Assembly: GCA_963854835.1 (NCBI GenBank)
Contig: OY978529.1
Coordinates: forward strand, 44,987,321-45,051,320
Length of the DNA: 64,000 nt
Source: Megamerina dolium
Taxonomy: Eukaryota > Arthropoda > Insecta > Diptera > Megamerinidae
Direction: 5' to 3'
Position 1 is the stretch's first letter. Every line of letters begins with the position of its first letter. Positions 12,040-22,689 of this stretch are shown here, piece by piece. Position numbers and translations under genes: made by a program. The notes under the pieces are model-generated. The model did not search any database. It was given only the letters and a program-made list of their open reading frames with translations, and was not told where the DNA came from.

Positions 12040-12990
12040 ATTGCTGAGGGAGACACGCTGTTGAAGTAAAAGTTTGGCTTGATAAGCGTTACTCTCCCTT
12101 GATAAGTGGATTCTGCTCCATCGAGAGAAATGGTGGAGAAGTGGTATGTTGACTTTAAACACGACTGCATGAACACCGATAATACCGAACGTTCTGGTCG
12201 CCCAAAAGTGGTGATGAAACCGAAAAATACTAAAAAAGTTCCAAAAATTGTTTTGCCAAACAGTAAAGTAAAGTTGCAGGATATTGCTGACATTTCAAAA
12301 ATATAGAAGCAATATATCTGCTTTATTTTGCATTAACACTTATCCTTGAGACACTTTTCCTTTTCGAAATGGATGCGCGTTTGCTTATAGTGGACCAATC
12401 ACGACAATATTTCGATAATTCTAAGTGGTGTTGGTAGCTATTTCTGCGAGATGGATACTTATAACAATGGATAAAACTTTGATCCACAACTACACTATAA
12501 TGGACAGCAGCTGACGAACCTCACCGAAAGTGGCCTAAAATGCAACAGTCAGTTGTCAAAATCATAGCGTACGTATTTTGGGATGCGTACGGTGTTTTGT
12601 TCATCGATTACCTATAAAAAGTTCAGACCATCAATAGCGATAGCTATATAGCCCAATTGAAGTAGGAAATCGCGAGAACATGCCCTATATGAAAAGGAAA
12701 ACATGATCTTTCACCAAGCCAATACACCGCGTCACAAGTCGTAGTGCTACCATGGCAAAATTGTACGAATTACACTTCGAATTGCTTCCGCACCCAGCGT
12801 GTTCGCCGGAATTGGCTCCCAGGTACTTTTACCTGTTCGCACACCTGAAATAAAAATTTTCCGCAAAGAGCTTTGGTTATTTTAAGGCCTACTTTGAGGC
12901 CATATTGTTCTACAAGAAAAGTATACAAAAGCATAAAATGTGCAGATGCTGGACATTTCTTTATGATGAACCAAATTTTGAAAATAATTG
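12040..12990 (+). mobile_element. Mellifera-type mariner transposase remnant
   Basis: Plus-strand frames follow a mellifera-type mariner in order. VEVKVWLDKRYSP is followed by REMVEKWYVDFKHD, ERSGRPK and IVLPNSKVKLQDIADISK in the DNA-binding part (12060-12305). Then come MDKTLIHNY (about 12466-12492), an eroded FWDA-type block, FHQANTPRH (about 12710) and HFELLPHPACSPELAPRYFY (about 12770). All three catalytic acids are changed or out of context: MDE has become MDK, QDN has become QAN, and the third Asp is Tyr. Many stops and frameshifts are present. Terminal repeats were not located. Confidence 0.8.
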
Positions 12991-12999
12991 TTATAAAAA

Positions 13000-15900
13000 A
13001 ATGTCTAAAAATGTCGTCTTAATTTCTTTAGTAGAAACCGAAGTAACACTGAAATATCCGTGCTTGCATTAATCTCATTATGTATGTACATTTATTTTTT
13101 CTTAATGATATACTCGTATGTATACTCGTACGTAAATTTTCATTTCTGCTTCGTTGTGGCCTTAGTTTCTTCGCCCACTCATGTAAATAAGCTGTATTAA
13201 ATCCTCTGCACGTTTGCATGCGATCGTACACATATTTATTATTTTTTTGAATTTCTTCTTCAGTACTTATTTCTCTTATTAAAACCGCTCATCCATATTC
13301 CAAATAAACATAGGGAGCTGGCTAAGTACTATATCCGCGTATACATACTTGTAGTTTGTACATATATATGTTAATAATACTTTAAAATCCATGTCAAACA
13401 TATGATGACTTCAAATGCTTAACAACGCGCGAAGAATAAAACACCTTTCTCTCTCTCTCTCTCTCTGTAAAATAATTTCCCTTTTCGCTGCGTGTAGGCT
13501 CTAACACATAATCAAAAATACATACATATTACACACACATTAGGATGGGTCAACATAATAGGGAGAAAACGTGACAAATTGTAAAGTAAAAACAGAAATA
13601 AAAACTAGTAATACATAATTGTGAAAATTCGAAGGATCAAAATATTCCAATTTAGATCCATCGCTCAAATTCTTGGAAGCATAGGTAGTATCTTCTATTT
13701 TTTTTTTTTTGGATACACGATTTGTGGACCCTAATAGACATATATATTCGACAGCTTAACATACACAAATACACATTTAATACGGTACATATCTAAATAT
13801 GCGAATGTACATAAATATTATATAATATTTGCATGCGCCTTCGAATATGGTACAGAAGTACAAAACAAAAAAAGAATAAAAAAAATGAGGTGTTGTAAAT
13901 TTACAGTTCTATATACTCTTAAGAGCTAAATCCGTCCAAGCAATACATTTTTCTTTTGACTGACTCCCACTTCACTTATATTTCATGTGTTGCACTGCCT
14001 ACTTTTCTTAATGCCCAACATTGGAATTAATTTACTACTCCTTGGCATTAGTTCACGATTAACTACGTAACTAAGTAGTTTCAGAGAATGAGAATATGAG
14101 GTAAACAGTGCAACGTATGAAATGATAAGTGAAGTGAAGAGAGTCAGTCTAGGAAAATGTACTGTTCGAAAAAACACCTACATATTTACATATAGATGTT
14201 TATGAGAGGAAACGCTTTATTAAAATTGCCGTAAAAACTATTAAGGATATTCTAAATTACTAAATGCTAACTAAAACCTTGCTAAAATATTTAATGTCAT
14301 CTTTAATTAAACTGATTTCAACATTCGTTTTTTATCATTTCTCTTTTCAGGTAAGCTTAACACTACTAAACATACTACCTACGTCGAAATACCTTCAAGC
14401 AAATTAAGCTTTTATTCTATTCCAACCCTTAAATAAAATCCTTTGTGTGAATATAAATCCTTTAATAAATTATACGTCCGGTAAGTTACATTAATATGTA
14501 TTAATTATGCGCCTCATTACATTGCAAAACTTTAAAATACATTCATAATATTCGTACGAAATAGAAATGTATATGGAGCGCCTAAAAATATGTACACATA
14601 TCTTCAAATTTCATCATCGTCTTTATACCATTGTTATATACATATTTGTACTGTTCCTTTCGGTTTGGTTGCCCATATCAAATGTAGGAACAATTCAAAG
14701 AAAAAACAATAAAAATACAAAAGGGATGAAAACAAAAATAAAAAGTTTCACAACAACCTTCAAGGATGTTTTCTTCTTCGTTTGTTTTGTACCTTTGTTG
14801 TTGTTGTTGTTACTTTTTATTATGGAGAAATTCATCTTTTGCCTTAGCTTGTATAAGGTATTGTGTGCAATGAAATTTGTATAAAACATGTATGTACAAA
14901 TATATTTTCATATTTAATTCGTAAGCATGACAAAAAAAAAATTCAACCTGTTGATTGCTCATTGACGACGCCGTTATAACGCCTAAAACCTTATATGCAG
15001 AAGTGAATGTTACATTATGTATGTATGAAAGCAGTAATGGAAACAGAGAGAGGGAGAGAGGGAGAGAGTGCCTGAGAAAGAGAGAGAGAGAGTGAAGCTT
15101 TATTTTTCAAAGAGAATAAAGCATTCGATTTTTATAAATTCTTATTATTTCTGCACAAATATTTAGAATCGTAATTTTAACAGTATTTTACAAGTTATCT
15201 CAATTAACATTTCTGTTAGATGCACTAAAAACAGTACTGACCATGAAATTTGGTATACTCAAAGGATCGATATTTAATTTACGATATTGAGAACGATGGA
15301 TGGTGTTTCCTTGTTTTTCTCGAAGTAATCTATCGCTTTCAAGCTCATTTATGTTTCGGAAATGTACATGTTTCCTCTTTAATTTGCTACAAAAACTGTT
15401 TTCTGTATGCTATGAATTTTCGAGTAATTTTCGATAGCTGCAAATCTTTACTAATCAATAACAAAATTAATGTATTTAATTATGATATAACAAACATATA
15501 AAACTTTTATTTGTTTTAGACCATTAACTAAGGGAGGATATGTCCCCTAACCCCCACCTCCTTTACCACGCTGTATGTATGTATTATAAATTCATTTCTG
15601 GAAAATCCAGTAGAGTTGTTTAGACTAGAATAAGAACAACGAGTGAAAATATCGCGAGATCTGTTGAAATTGCAACGAGCATCTCCCGAATTGATAACTG
15701 ACTACCAACACATTCGATAAAGAACACAACGTGCAAAATTTATTTTAGCGTAGGCACCAACCACAATTCGATTTCCAATGTTGATTACGATATATGTTTA
15801 TATGACGCTAAGCTTTGTGCGCTCAAAATCAATAACACTATACTTATGCTGTGGTTATAAGGTCAATAAAAAAAAAATTAACACTTGTATGCCAATCAGT

Positions 15901-16030
15901 TGTGATTGCTGTTCGCGACATCAATTAGACATATTTCTCTAATATATGGTAAAATATTTCTAAATAATGCAACATTACTTTATTGATATATTTGTCAATT
16001 TGCCATGAAAGAACTTAAAAAAAAGAACAA
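13000..16030. other. Intergenic with microsatellites, no gene seen
   Basis: Contains a (CT)n tract at 13448-13466, a T-run near 13698, a GTT-type run near 14797 and GA-rich sequence at 15043-15095. The frames at 14567-14884 and 15250-15501 have no recognisable domain and AT-driven composition, so I do not call them genes. Confidence 0.5.
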
Positions 16031-16032
16031 AA

Positions 16033-16075
16033 CTCTGTGACACAGCTCAGAAAAAGTGACCAAAGGTGAATCGGA
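16033..16075 (+). mobile_element. SINE core fragment
   Basis: CTCTGTGACACAGCTCAGAA matches the core of the SINE at 32488 (CTCTGTGACAAAGCTCAGAA). Only about 40 bp are recognisable. Confidence 0.35.
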
Positions 16076-16174
16076 GCCTATGAATACATTTGACGTAAAG
16101 GTAAATTTGTACTATTGTAACACAAAGGCAGTAATAACTTATAATAATACATTTTATTTACATTGCTCTTACAG

Positions 16175-16382
16175 ATAGTACCGACATCTATAGTTGGGGG
16201 TGCCCCTGGATATTCACCACGTACATGTCGGCCATCATGCCATTTATGCCATTTATGGATGGACATCGGCGCAAACCCAGGTTATACCATATTGTTATAC
16301 GTGCAATAAAGCAGTTTGCCTGGAACATTCCATATTAATGTATCAGTGCGAAACATGCACTCTAGCATTGAACAACACTTAA
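16175..16382 (+). pseudogene. Possible piggyBac-like cysteine-rich C-terminal piece
   Basis: The piece begins after a good splice-acceptor-like stretch (TTGCTCTTACAG, 16163-16174). It reads TSIVGGAPGYSPRTCRPSCH then CHLW. In the neighbouring frame it continues as IPYCYTCNKAVCLEHSILMY and QCETC before a stop at 16380-16382. The CxxC and CLEH-CxxC spacing resembles the zinc-binding C-terminus of piggyBac transposases, with one frameshift between the halves. No catalytic domain is present nearby. A decayed exon of an unrelated zinc-finger protein is the main alternative. Confidence 0.35.
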
Positions 16383-16847
16383 GCACGAAACACGGTTTAA
16401 TTTTAAAATTTTTGTATTTTCTTTAATTTGAAATTGTTAAATAAAATATTTGTTATCAAAAATCTCTTCTTTCTTCCACATTGGATTTAATCTAACTAAC
16501 TAGGCACTTAATGCAACCATAATTCAACATATAAAATCATCGAAATACACTTTAATAACGGAAATAACACAGTGGGTCCCTGTATACCCTATCGCTTTTT
16601 TTTCAACGTCGAAGCTATCGTTAATCGTAGGGTTAAAAATGGAACTGGCAGGCCAGCTTTTGGAAAATCGAAGATCAGAGTTGAATCTATTTAACTTAAA
16701 TGAAATCATAATTAACTTGCGTCAGTTAACTATTCTAGAGAATTCGTAATGCTTACTTTTAAAATTGTGTATGATTTTAAGGTTATTGAAAATTTTGGTT
16801 TTTTTTGTACATCACACGTGAACGAAAAAATAAATTTACTTTAAATA

Positions 16848-16905
16848 GTAGTGTTTCGTACGGTACCCACCTGTCGGTAAGCAATTAACAATTTTTTAGG
16901 TAGTA
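16848..16905 (+). mobile_element. SINE core fragment
   Basis: TACCCACCTGTCGGTAAGCA matches the TGCCCACCTGTCGGCAAGTA core of the SINE at 32488. The rest has diverged beyond recognition. Confidence 0.45.
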
Positions 16906-16909
16906 ACTA

Positions 16910-18415
16910 TAAGTGCAACATGAAAAAAAAAATATTTAAAAAATTAGTAATAGTTTTGCATATTAGAGTTTAAGAAATGGAACATCGGGATGAAAAGTGT
17001 TAAATGTTGGATCACTATTGGCATTCTAAAATAAATAACATTTAGTGCGCGCTTAATAAAGCTTTTCAATAATATAACATAAAAATGTTAAATGTTCGAT
17101 GTTAGTTATATTAGATAAATAGAAATTATGTAAATGAAATGTGAAATGAAAAAAAAAAATAATATTTTCCGATATATGTATATCGAATAAATGTTCAAAT
17201 AAGTAGGATAAGGATTTTTTTTGTAAATAAATAAAATATTAACCAAATCTTATAATATACAATATAAAACATCTGTTTAAATTGATACAATAACAGTCGC
17301 ATATTTATTGCATAGTTTGACGTAGAATTATAAAAAACAATGTGATGATTTGACACTAGAATAAATAAAAATATGTATATATTTTTGTTTATTATTAATT
17401 TTTGGCATTATTGTTTCTCTTTCTTTTTCCTTATTTTTTTTTTTGCTATTGCAAAACATTTTCAATATGTCGTGCCTAAGAAATATTTCCACAATCGTGC
17501 ATACATAAATAGATACATACAACAGCATATTTGTAGTTATTCTAATATTTCCGATTCATTTTAACATGCGTATTTGTGCTGCAGCTTCTCACTACTATTT
17601 CCTTTTCATTTGGTGGCTCTCATGCTTGCTATCAACCTATCAATGAGTTTATTTCTTTTATTTAAGCTCTCATCGATTAACTGTTTATTTGTTGTTGATG
17701 TTTTTTTTTTTTTATTTTAGATTATAATTGTTTCCATTTGCTATTTATTTTCTGATAATTGCCGGTGTTAAAATATGTTTTCCGTTCGTTTCGTATTACG
17801 ATTGTATAAATCTATTTACAATTTTTGCGAATAAGATTTATTATTATCAACATTTATGTATATTTTAAAATAAAAAAATAACTTAATTAAATTAAATTTA
17901 TTTCCATCTGCATGAATTTATGTTTCCAAAGATTAAAGAAATATAAAATTTTGAGGTCAACAAGGATTCCAAACACCGCTGATGCAGAAACACTTACATA
18001 CAATGAGAAATAAACAGTATTGAAACCAATTTTAAAACATGTTTTGAAACCTTTTTTTATGATTTATTTATATTTACAAATAATAAATAAAAAAAAAATA
18101 AAATACAAAAAAAAAAACCAAACACTTGAACATTGACTACAATAATTTTGAAATATCCACCTATATGATATTTTACTTTATAAGTACATTCAGTTCACTC
18201 ACCAATCGGCTAACATACAGGTTGTACAAGTTTAGTAGAGCAATTTTATGCAGGCCCGTTTGTCGTTTCGAAACGAATCAAATACGAATATATGGCAAGA
18301 TTGAGAACAAAAAAAAAAAAAAAAAAAACCGAGAATGTGAGTGAGTGTACAAGTAGTAATATTAATCATTCCGAATACGAAAATACTTGAAACAGCTGTA
18401 CATCTGCGTTTATTC
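16910..18415. other. Intergenic, A/T runs, no gene seen
   Basis: Very AT-rich with repeated A- and T-runs, including a 20-base A-run at 18309-18328. No coding signature was recognised. Confidence 0.5.
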
Positions 18416-18418
18416 GTT

Positions 18419-18439
18419 TGTCTGTCTGTCTGTCTGTCT
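18419..18439 (+). repeat. (TCTG)n microsatellite
   Basis: About five tandem TCTG units (TGTCTGTC pattern), just before the T-rich region that precedes the codon-like block at 18880. Confidence 0.85.
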
Positions 18440-18879
18440 TTTCATTGCCGACCTGTCTAATACTATATATGTTTGTCTGTTGTTCGTCTGAGTACTGATT
18501 GAATGAGCAGCAAGTAGAGCTGCCCAAAAAGCAATTTACATACATATATTGTATATGTATGTATGTATTAAGGTATGTTATTGCAGCAATGCTGCAGATT
18601 TTACTCACTGCTACTGCTCACTGCTATGGCTTGTGCTGTTACGGTACTTCATCTGATACTCTTACCTTAATGTGGCGGTATGAATCTCTCTTTTTTTCGA
18701 ATTTCTGTTGTTTGCACATGTGTTGTCTATCCGTTTGTCTGTACTCGTACATACATATGATGGGTAAATATGCTTATTTGACTCTTCTCTTTTGCTTATT
18801 GTGTACTAGTTGGTTTTGTTTTTGTTTCTGTTTCCTTCCAAGTTGTTTTTTGCTTTTTGATTTTTATTTTCCCACAATT

Positions 18880-19430
18880 TATTTGTTGTATGTTCGCTGC
18901 CACGAACAGCAGCAACGGTGGCAGCAACATTTGTTACGATTTGTCAAACTCCGAAAATCCAGTTTATCTCAAGAAGGCAATATGTGCGGACGTCAATTAT
19001 CGGTTCAATATCTCGCATATAGTTTATATTGTCAACCGTTATCATTACCGTCCTAGAATCGTGAGTGTCGACAGCGTCAATGAATTAAAGCGTTTGTTTA
19101 ACGCTTACTACTACTATTTACAAACAGCTTGTGATTTAATTGAGAAATGAATCAATCTGTGAAGATTTAGTCGACAATGTGTATTCGCACTTTACCGCAT
19201 ATATGGTGCTTTACAATTTATTCGATGTGACGCAATACCGACGCGTATTATTAACAACGATACAATGATATGTATATTCTCAAATGCAGTTTTTTTTTTC
19301 TCATTTTTTTCATTTAGCGTATATCTCGATTATTGCTGACTTGTTATCGGTTACATTTGTTGCACCAAAACGCGCTCGCGGATGTTTGATAGATATTGTG
19401 CAAATTTAACACGTGCAATAATATGTTTAT
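18880..19430 (+). pseudogene. Unidentified codon-like block, probably a broken coding sequence
   Basis: I do not recognise this. A frame from about 18895 to 19149 reads YLKKAICADVNYRFNISHIV, then YRPRIVSVDSVNELKRLF and YYYYLQTACDLIEK to a stop. About 10 bases on, another frame reads CEDLVDNVYSHFTAYMVLYN and DVTQYRRVLLTTIQ to a stop near 19270. A third reads SVTFVAPKRARGCLIDIVQI near 19347-19406. The balanced amino-acid mix and higher G+C differ from the surrounding T-rich DNA. It looks like one protein broken by a few frameshifts and stops: a decayed gene, an unknown transposon gene, or exons with introns I cannot place. The longer T-rich frame over 18499-19056 is probably chance. Confidence 0.35.
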
Positions 19431-19434
19431 TGTT

Positions 19435-20415
19435 GTATTATGAAATTTAATAAAACAACAAATTAAATAAATTTGTGACAAAAGTGGATTTTTCTTTTTA
19501 ATAAAAAAAAAATCGTATTCAAAATATCAACATAATATTAATGCAAAAAAAAAAAATAAAATAAAAATAAATAAAGAAGATAATAATAATAATAATAATA
19601 ATAATTTCTTCAACAAGTGTGAGTGCTCTGTATGTGTGTGTATATGTGCTAAATCAATATTGATTTGCCGTCAATTAAACACGCCCTTCAATTCTGGTAT
19701 TCTTTTCAATTATTACTGTTATTATTATTATTTATTGGTCTAATTTTTAGTTTCTGCGTTCTATTAACCTTTTTTTTTGTTTTCTTTTTTTTTGTTATCG
19801 TAATTAAAATATATCGCAATTTTATAGTGTAAATTTTCAATTGAATACTGTAAAAATCTTCATACAGAGAGTACAAAATTTGATGTTCATTTCTATGCAA
19901 CAAAATCCGTTTTTGAACTTTAAGAGTTATTACACAGTCAGATACTCTACTAATCAATAGAGTAAAACTTTGTATTTGAAGAATTTTGTAAAGAATGGTA
20001 CCCCAAAAATTAACAATAATCTCCGTTTACAGTCCTCCTAGGCATAATATTGCAGAACGAAGGTTTTCTCAATTTTTTTGCAACTCTAGGGTATACATTT
20101 CTTGCATTCGAATCCCAGAATCCTGATCTTATTCATTTCGCGGTGACTGAGAGCTTAGAAAGGTACCAAGTTGGCTTTTGGAGCTGCTATAATTGCAACA
20201 CCTCAAAATGGATGTCATCGGCCTTCTGATATGTAGGTCGTGGGTTTAAATATCAAATTTTTTTTTTTCAAATGGTATCCACATTTTGGCAAGCATGTCA
20301 ATTCTTTTGATAGTAAGAATTTGCCATGAAAACGCTTCTTTGTGAACCTACGAGATATTTAAGTCTACCAATTAAATTAAACTTAATAAAATCATAAGAA
20401 AATAATTAAATGTCA
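19435..20415. other. Intergenic, (TAA)n tract, possible SINE head
   Basis: Holds a (TAA)n microsatellite at 19581-19604 and several A/T runs. At about 20215-20255, GGTCGTGGGTTTAAATATC resembles a tRNA-type box B and may be a decayed SINE head on the plus strand. Nothing else is supported. Confidence 0.4.
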
Positions 20416-20419
20416 ACAA

Positions 20420-21415
20420 GCTGCCGTTTACGTCTTTGAAATTTCCCTTCAACATGGAACATTTTACAAATAATTATGATTCCAAAACCACTCGTAACGT
20501 CGAACAAGCCTATTAGCCTACTCACTGTCTTATCAAAAGCATTTGAAAAGCTATTAATGTCAAAGATAAAACTAATTGTCGAAATAATTAATATTAGATC
20601 CGTTTGCGTACTTTACTAGTAAAATTTCTCTATCAACACGATTCAAGAGCGTAAGAAAAATCTGCTCTAAAAATGAGAACAAATGAGAAAAAGTACGCGA
20701 ACGGAAAATTTGTAAGATTTACTAGTGCTTTGCAAACTCCTTCAGTTCTGTCACTTGCCAGTAAGAACAGTTGTTTTTTTCATTGTTACGAATTCTTACT
20801 AGTAAAAATATTATTAGTATAAATTTGCAAGAATTATCACAGAGAGGAAATAATTTGCTCTTTCAATTTCTCCTCTTTTACTGGTTTTTGGCGTACGCGA
20901 ACATATTTCCAGTAAGAAAAAGTAAAATTTGTAATAATTTGTAAAAACTATTACGTACGCGAACGGACCTATTATATCCCTGCATCCATTTTGGATTCAG
21001 AGCAAAATATGATACGATAGAACAAGTTCACCGATTCATACAAATTACAAAAGCTTTCGAAGCACGCCAGTAGTACTGTTCAGTAGTATTCTTACATGTC
21101 GTACAAGCTTTTAATGGAATTTGTTATGAAGACCTGTTCTACAAAATCGGATGTCGCTTTCCCGATAATATTTACAAAAACTATATAGGATTCGTACTCC
21201 TCTCAAACACCTACCCTAAAGGTCAGATCTGCCAAGAAATAGCAATATTTTTATTTCAATATTTGCAGACGATATAGCGATATTTGAGTGACGACGATAA
21301 TCCCCGTAAAGCAATATTAAAACTATAAAGTCACGTGAATAATATACAATATTGGCTGGAGAAATGGCATATTAGGAATCAATGAATCTAAAGCTATCCC
21401 ATGGTAAATTGAAAG
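20420..21415 (+). mobile_element. Jockey-like non-LTR reverse transcriptase remnant, split by a MITE
   Basis: The plus strand gives NKPISLLTVLSKAFEKLL (about 20505-20560), then the MITE at 20597-20969. After it come PCIHFGFRAKYDTIEQVHRF (from about 20978), FLHVVQAFNGICYEDLFYK and CRFPDNIYKNYIGF. The motif ISIFADDIAIF carries an intact FADD catalytic box at 21262-21273, followed by NNIQYWLEKWHIRN. This is the Jockey-type order. A deletion removes the usual GVPQGS block, and frame changes and stops make it inactive. Weak similarity (IKPIGTAL region, about 21490) suggests the element once extended to about 21580. Confidence 0.8.
20597..20969. mobile_element. MITE, 373 bp, copy B of the GTACGC-ended family
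   Basis: Terminal inverted repeats GATCCGTTTGCGTAC (left) and GGTCCGTTCGCGTAC (right, inwards) are flanked by TA. The motif GTACGCGAAC recurs internally near 20692 and 20891. It carries no transposase code. It interrupts a Jockey-like reverse transcriptase, so it is younger than that insertion. Compared with the copy at 6856, the size differs by 4 bp and the ends match in pattern, while the interior has diverged. Confidence 0.7.
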
Positions 21416-21419
21416 CAGC

Positions 21420-22330
21420 CAAACTTTATTGATTAATTGATAATGCATCTAAATTGTAAATTATTAATAAAATACTCATATTGAAATCCACCATTAAACC
21501 AATTGGGACTGCTTTGGAAGCAATTAATTGGTCTATACACTGGTGTAGAATCAATAAAATGTCATGACACTTTCATAAACAAACATTTCATATGTGTAAC
21601 ATTCAATCAAATAGCTAAGTAAAATAAATTAAAATATATTCATTGTGAGGTTGTCTGTTTAGCTTTTATTAATAACTAATTTTCTATTTGTCTTTTAAAA
21701 AATGAATTGTGTACTGAAAATAGGAATTGCAATGGTTAAAAATAGTTTAAATTAAAAATATGTATTCCATAATCAAAAATCGAATAAGAATTAGAATTAG
21801 AATAATGAGAAACATGTAAAGAAGAGCTGCGCAGAAGAAAGTCAGAAATGGCGCTACTTGATGAGTATGCTCGAAGTCACACGTTTCAAAGGAATTTTCA
21901 TTTAGTACTTCATAATTCGCAGTTCTAGATGTTATCGAAATGGAGTATAGCGTTAACATATTCTAACAACTTTTATATATTGCCCCTTTGTTCTAATCAA
22001 AATGATGTTCCTATTTGGGTGTAACTGTGGGCCATTACTTTTGATTTTACAATTACTAAACTATTTAATGAACAATTTAGTTTAATTTATATCTTTATGT
22101 AATCAAAAAAAAAAAAAATCAGATTTGAATTTTGTGAGCCTAAATTGATTAATGTAAACTCCTTAGATTTCTGTGAACTATACACAATGTACTTTCATGT
22201 ATAATATTTCAAGGAGGTTAAAAAAATCACAAATCTTAAATCTCTTGCGTTTATGTTTTTAATTTCATTCCTGCTACCTGACTACTGAAATATGTTCCAA
22301 CCAAAGATCAAAGCTATATTTAATATTATT
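21420..22330. other. Intergenic, no gene seen
   Basis: May include the eroded end of the Jockey-like element up to about 21580. The remainder shows nothing recognisable. Confidence 0.45.
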
Positions 22331-22334
22331 CTAT

Positions 22335-22430
22335 GTTCGATAATAGGATACAGGGGTAACTGTACAGCCGATGAACTAACAAGACAAGGCACAAAAATAG
22401 CCCTAACTGAAAAGAATACTCCTTATTAGT
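22335..22430 (+). mobile_element. RNase H scrap of a non-LTR retrotransposon
   Basis: One frame reads GYRGNCTADELTRQGTKIAL, matching the GNxxADELARxG end of retrotransposon RNase H domains. Jockey elements usually lack RNase H, so this probably comes from an I/LOA-like insertion rather than the Jockey-like piece upstream. Only about 30 codons survive. Confidence 0.55.
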
Positions 22431-22567
22431 GGTATCTGTTGTAGGAAAAATCACAACAGTAGTAGATCTGACTTACTTGTGCCCTCTCTCAACCTAACTT
22501 CATATTGTATTTATTCAGAGTATTTTCAAAGCAACAGCATTCCTCAAAAATAATTTCCCGAATAATG

Positions 22568-22686
22568 CGAATTATGTAAAATGCGAAGCGATGAATCACT
22601 TTTTGTTTTTGAATTTTTTTAATAGAACAAAAACAAAATTGCAGGCAAATCAAAGTGATTCGTCGCATCGCATTTTACATAATTCG
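22568..22686. repeat. 35-bp inverted repeat (hairpin)
   Basis: Arms at 22568-22602 and 22652-22686 are complementary over 35 bp with two mismatches (CGAATTATGTAAAATGCG outermost), separated by a 49-bp AT-rich loop. No flanking target duplication is evident, so it could be a tiny fold-back element or a local inverted duplication. Confidence 0.75.
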
Positions 22687-22689
22687 ACA

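Noticed and set aside
14567..14884. 105-codon open frame
   Set aside because: Composition follows the AT-rich background, it has a poly-Leu/Phe end from a GTT/CTT run, and no domain was seen.
18499..19056. 185-codon open frame, rich in Cys, Phe and Leu
   Set aside because: It begins at TTG, is dominated by T-rich low-complexity code and overlaps the more protein-like frame at 18895-19149 in another phase.
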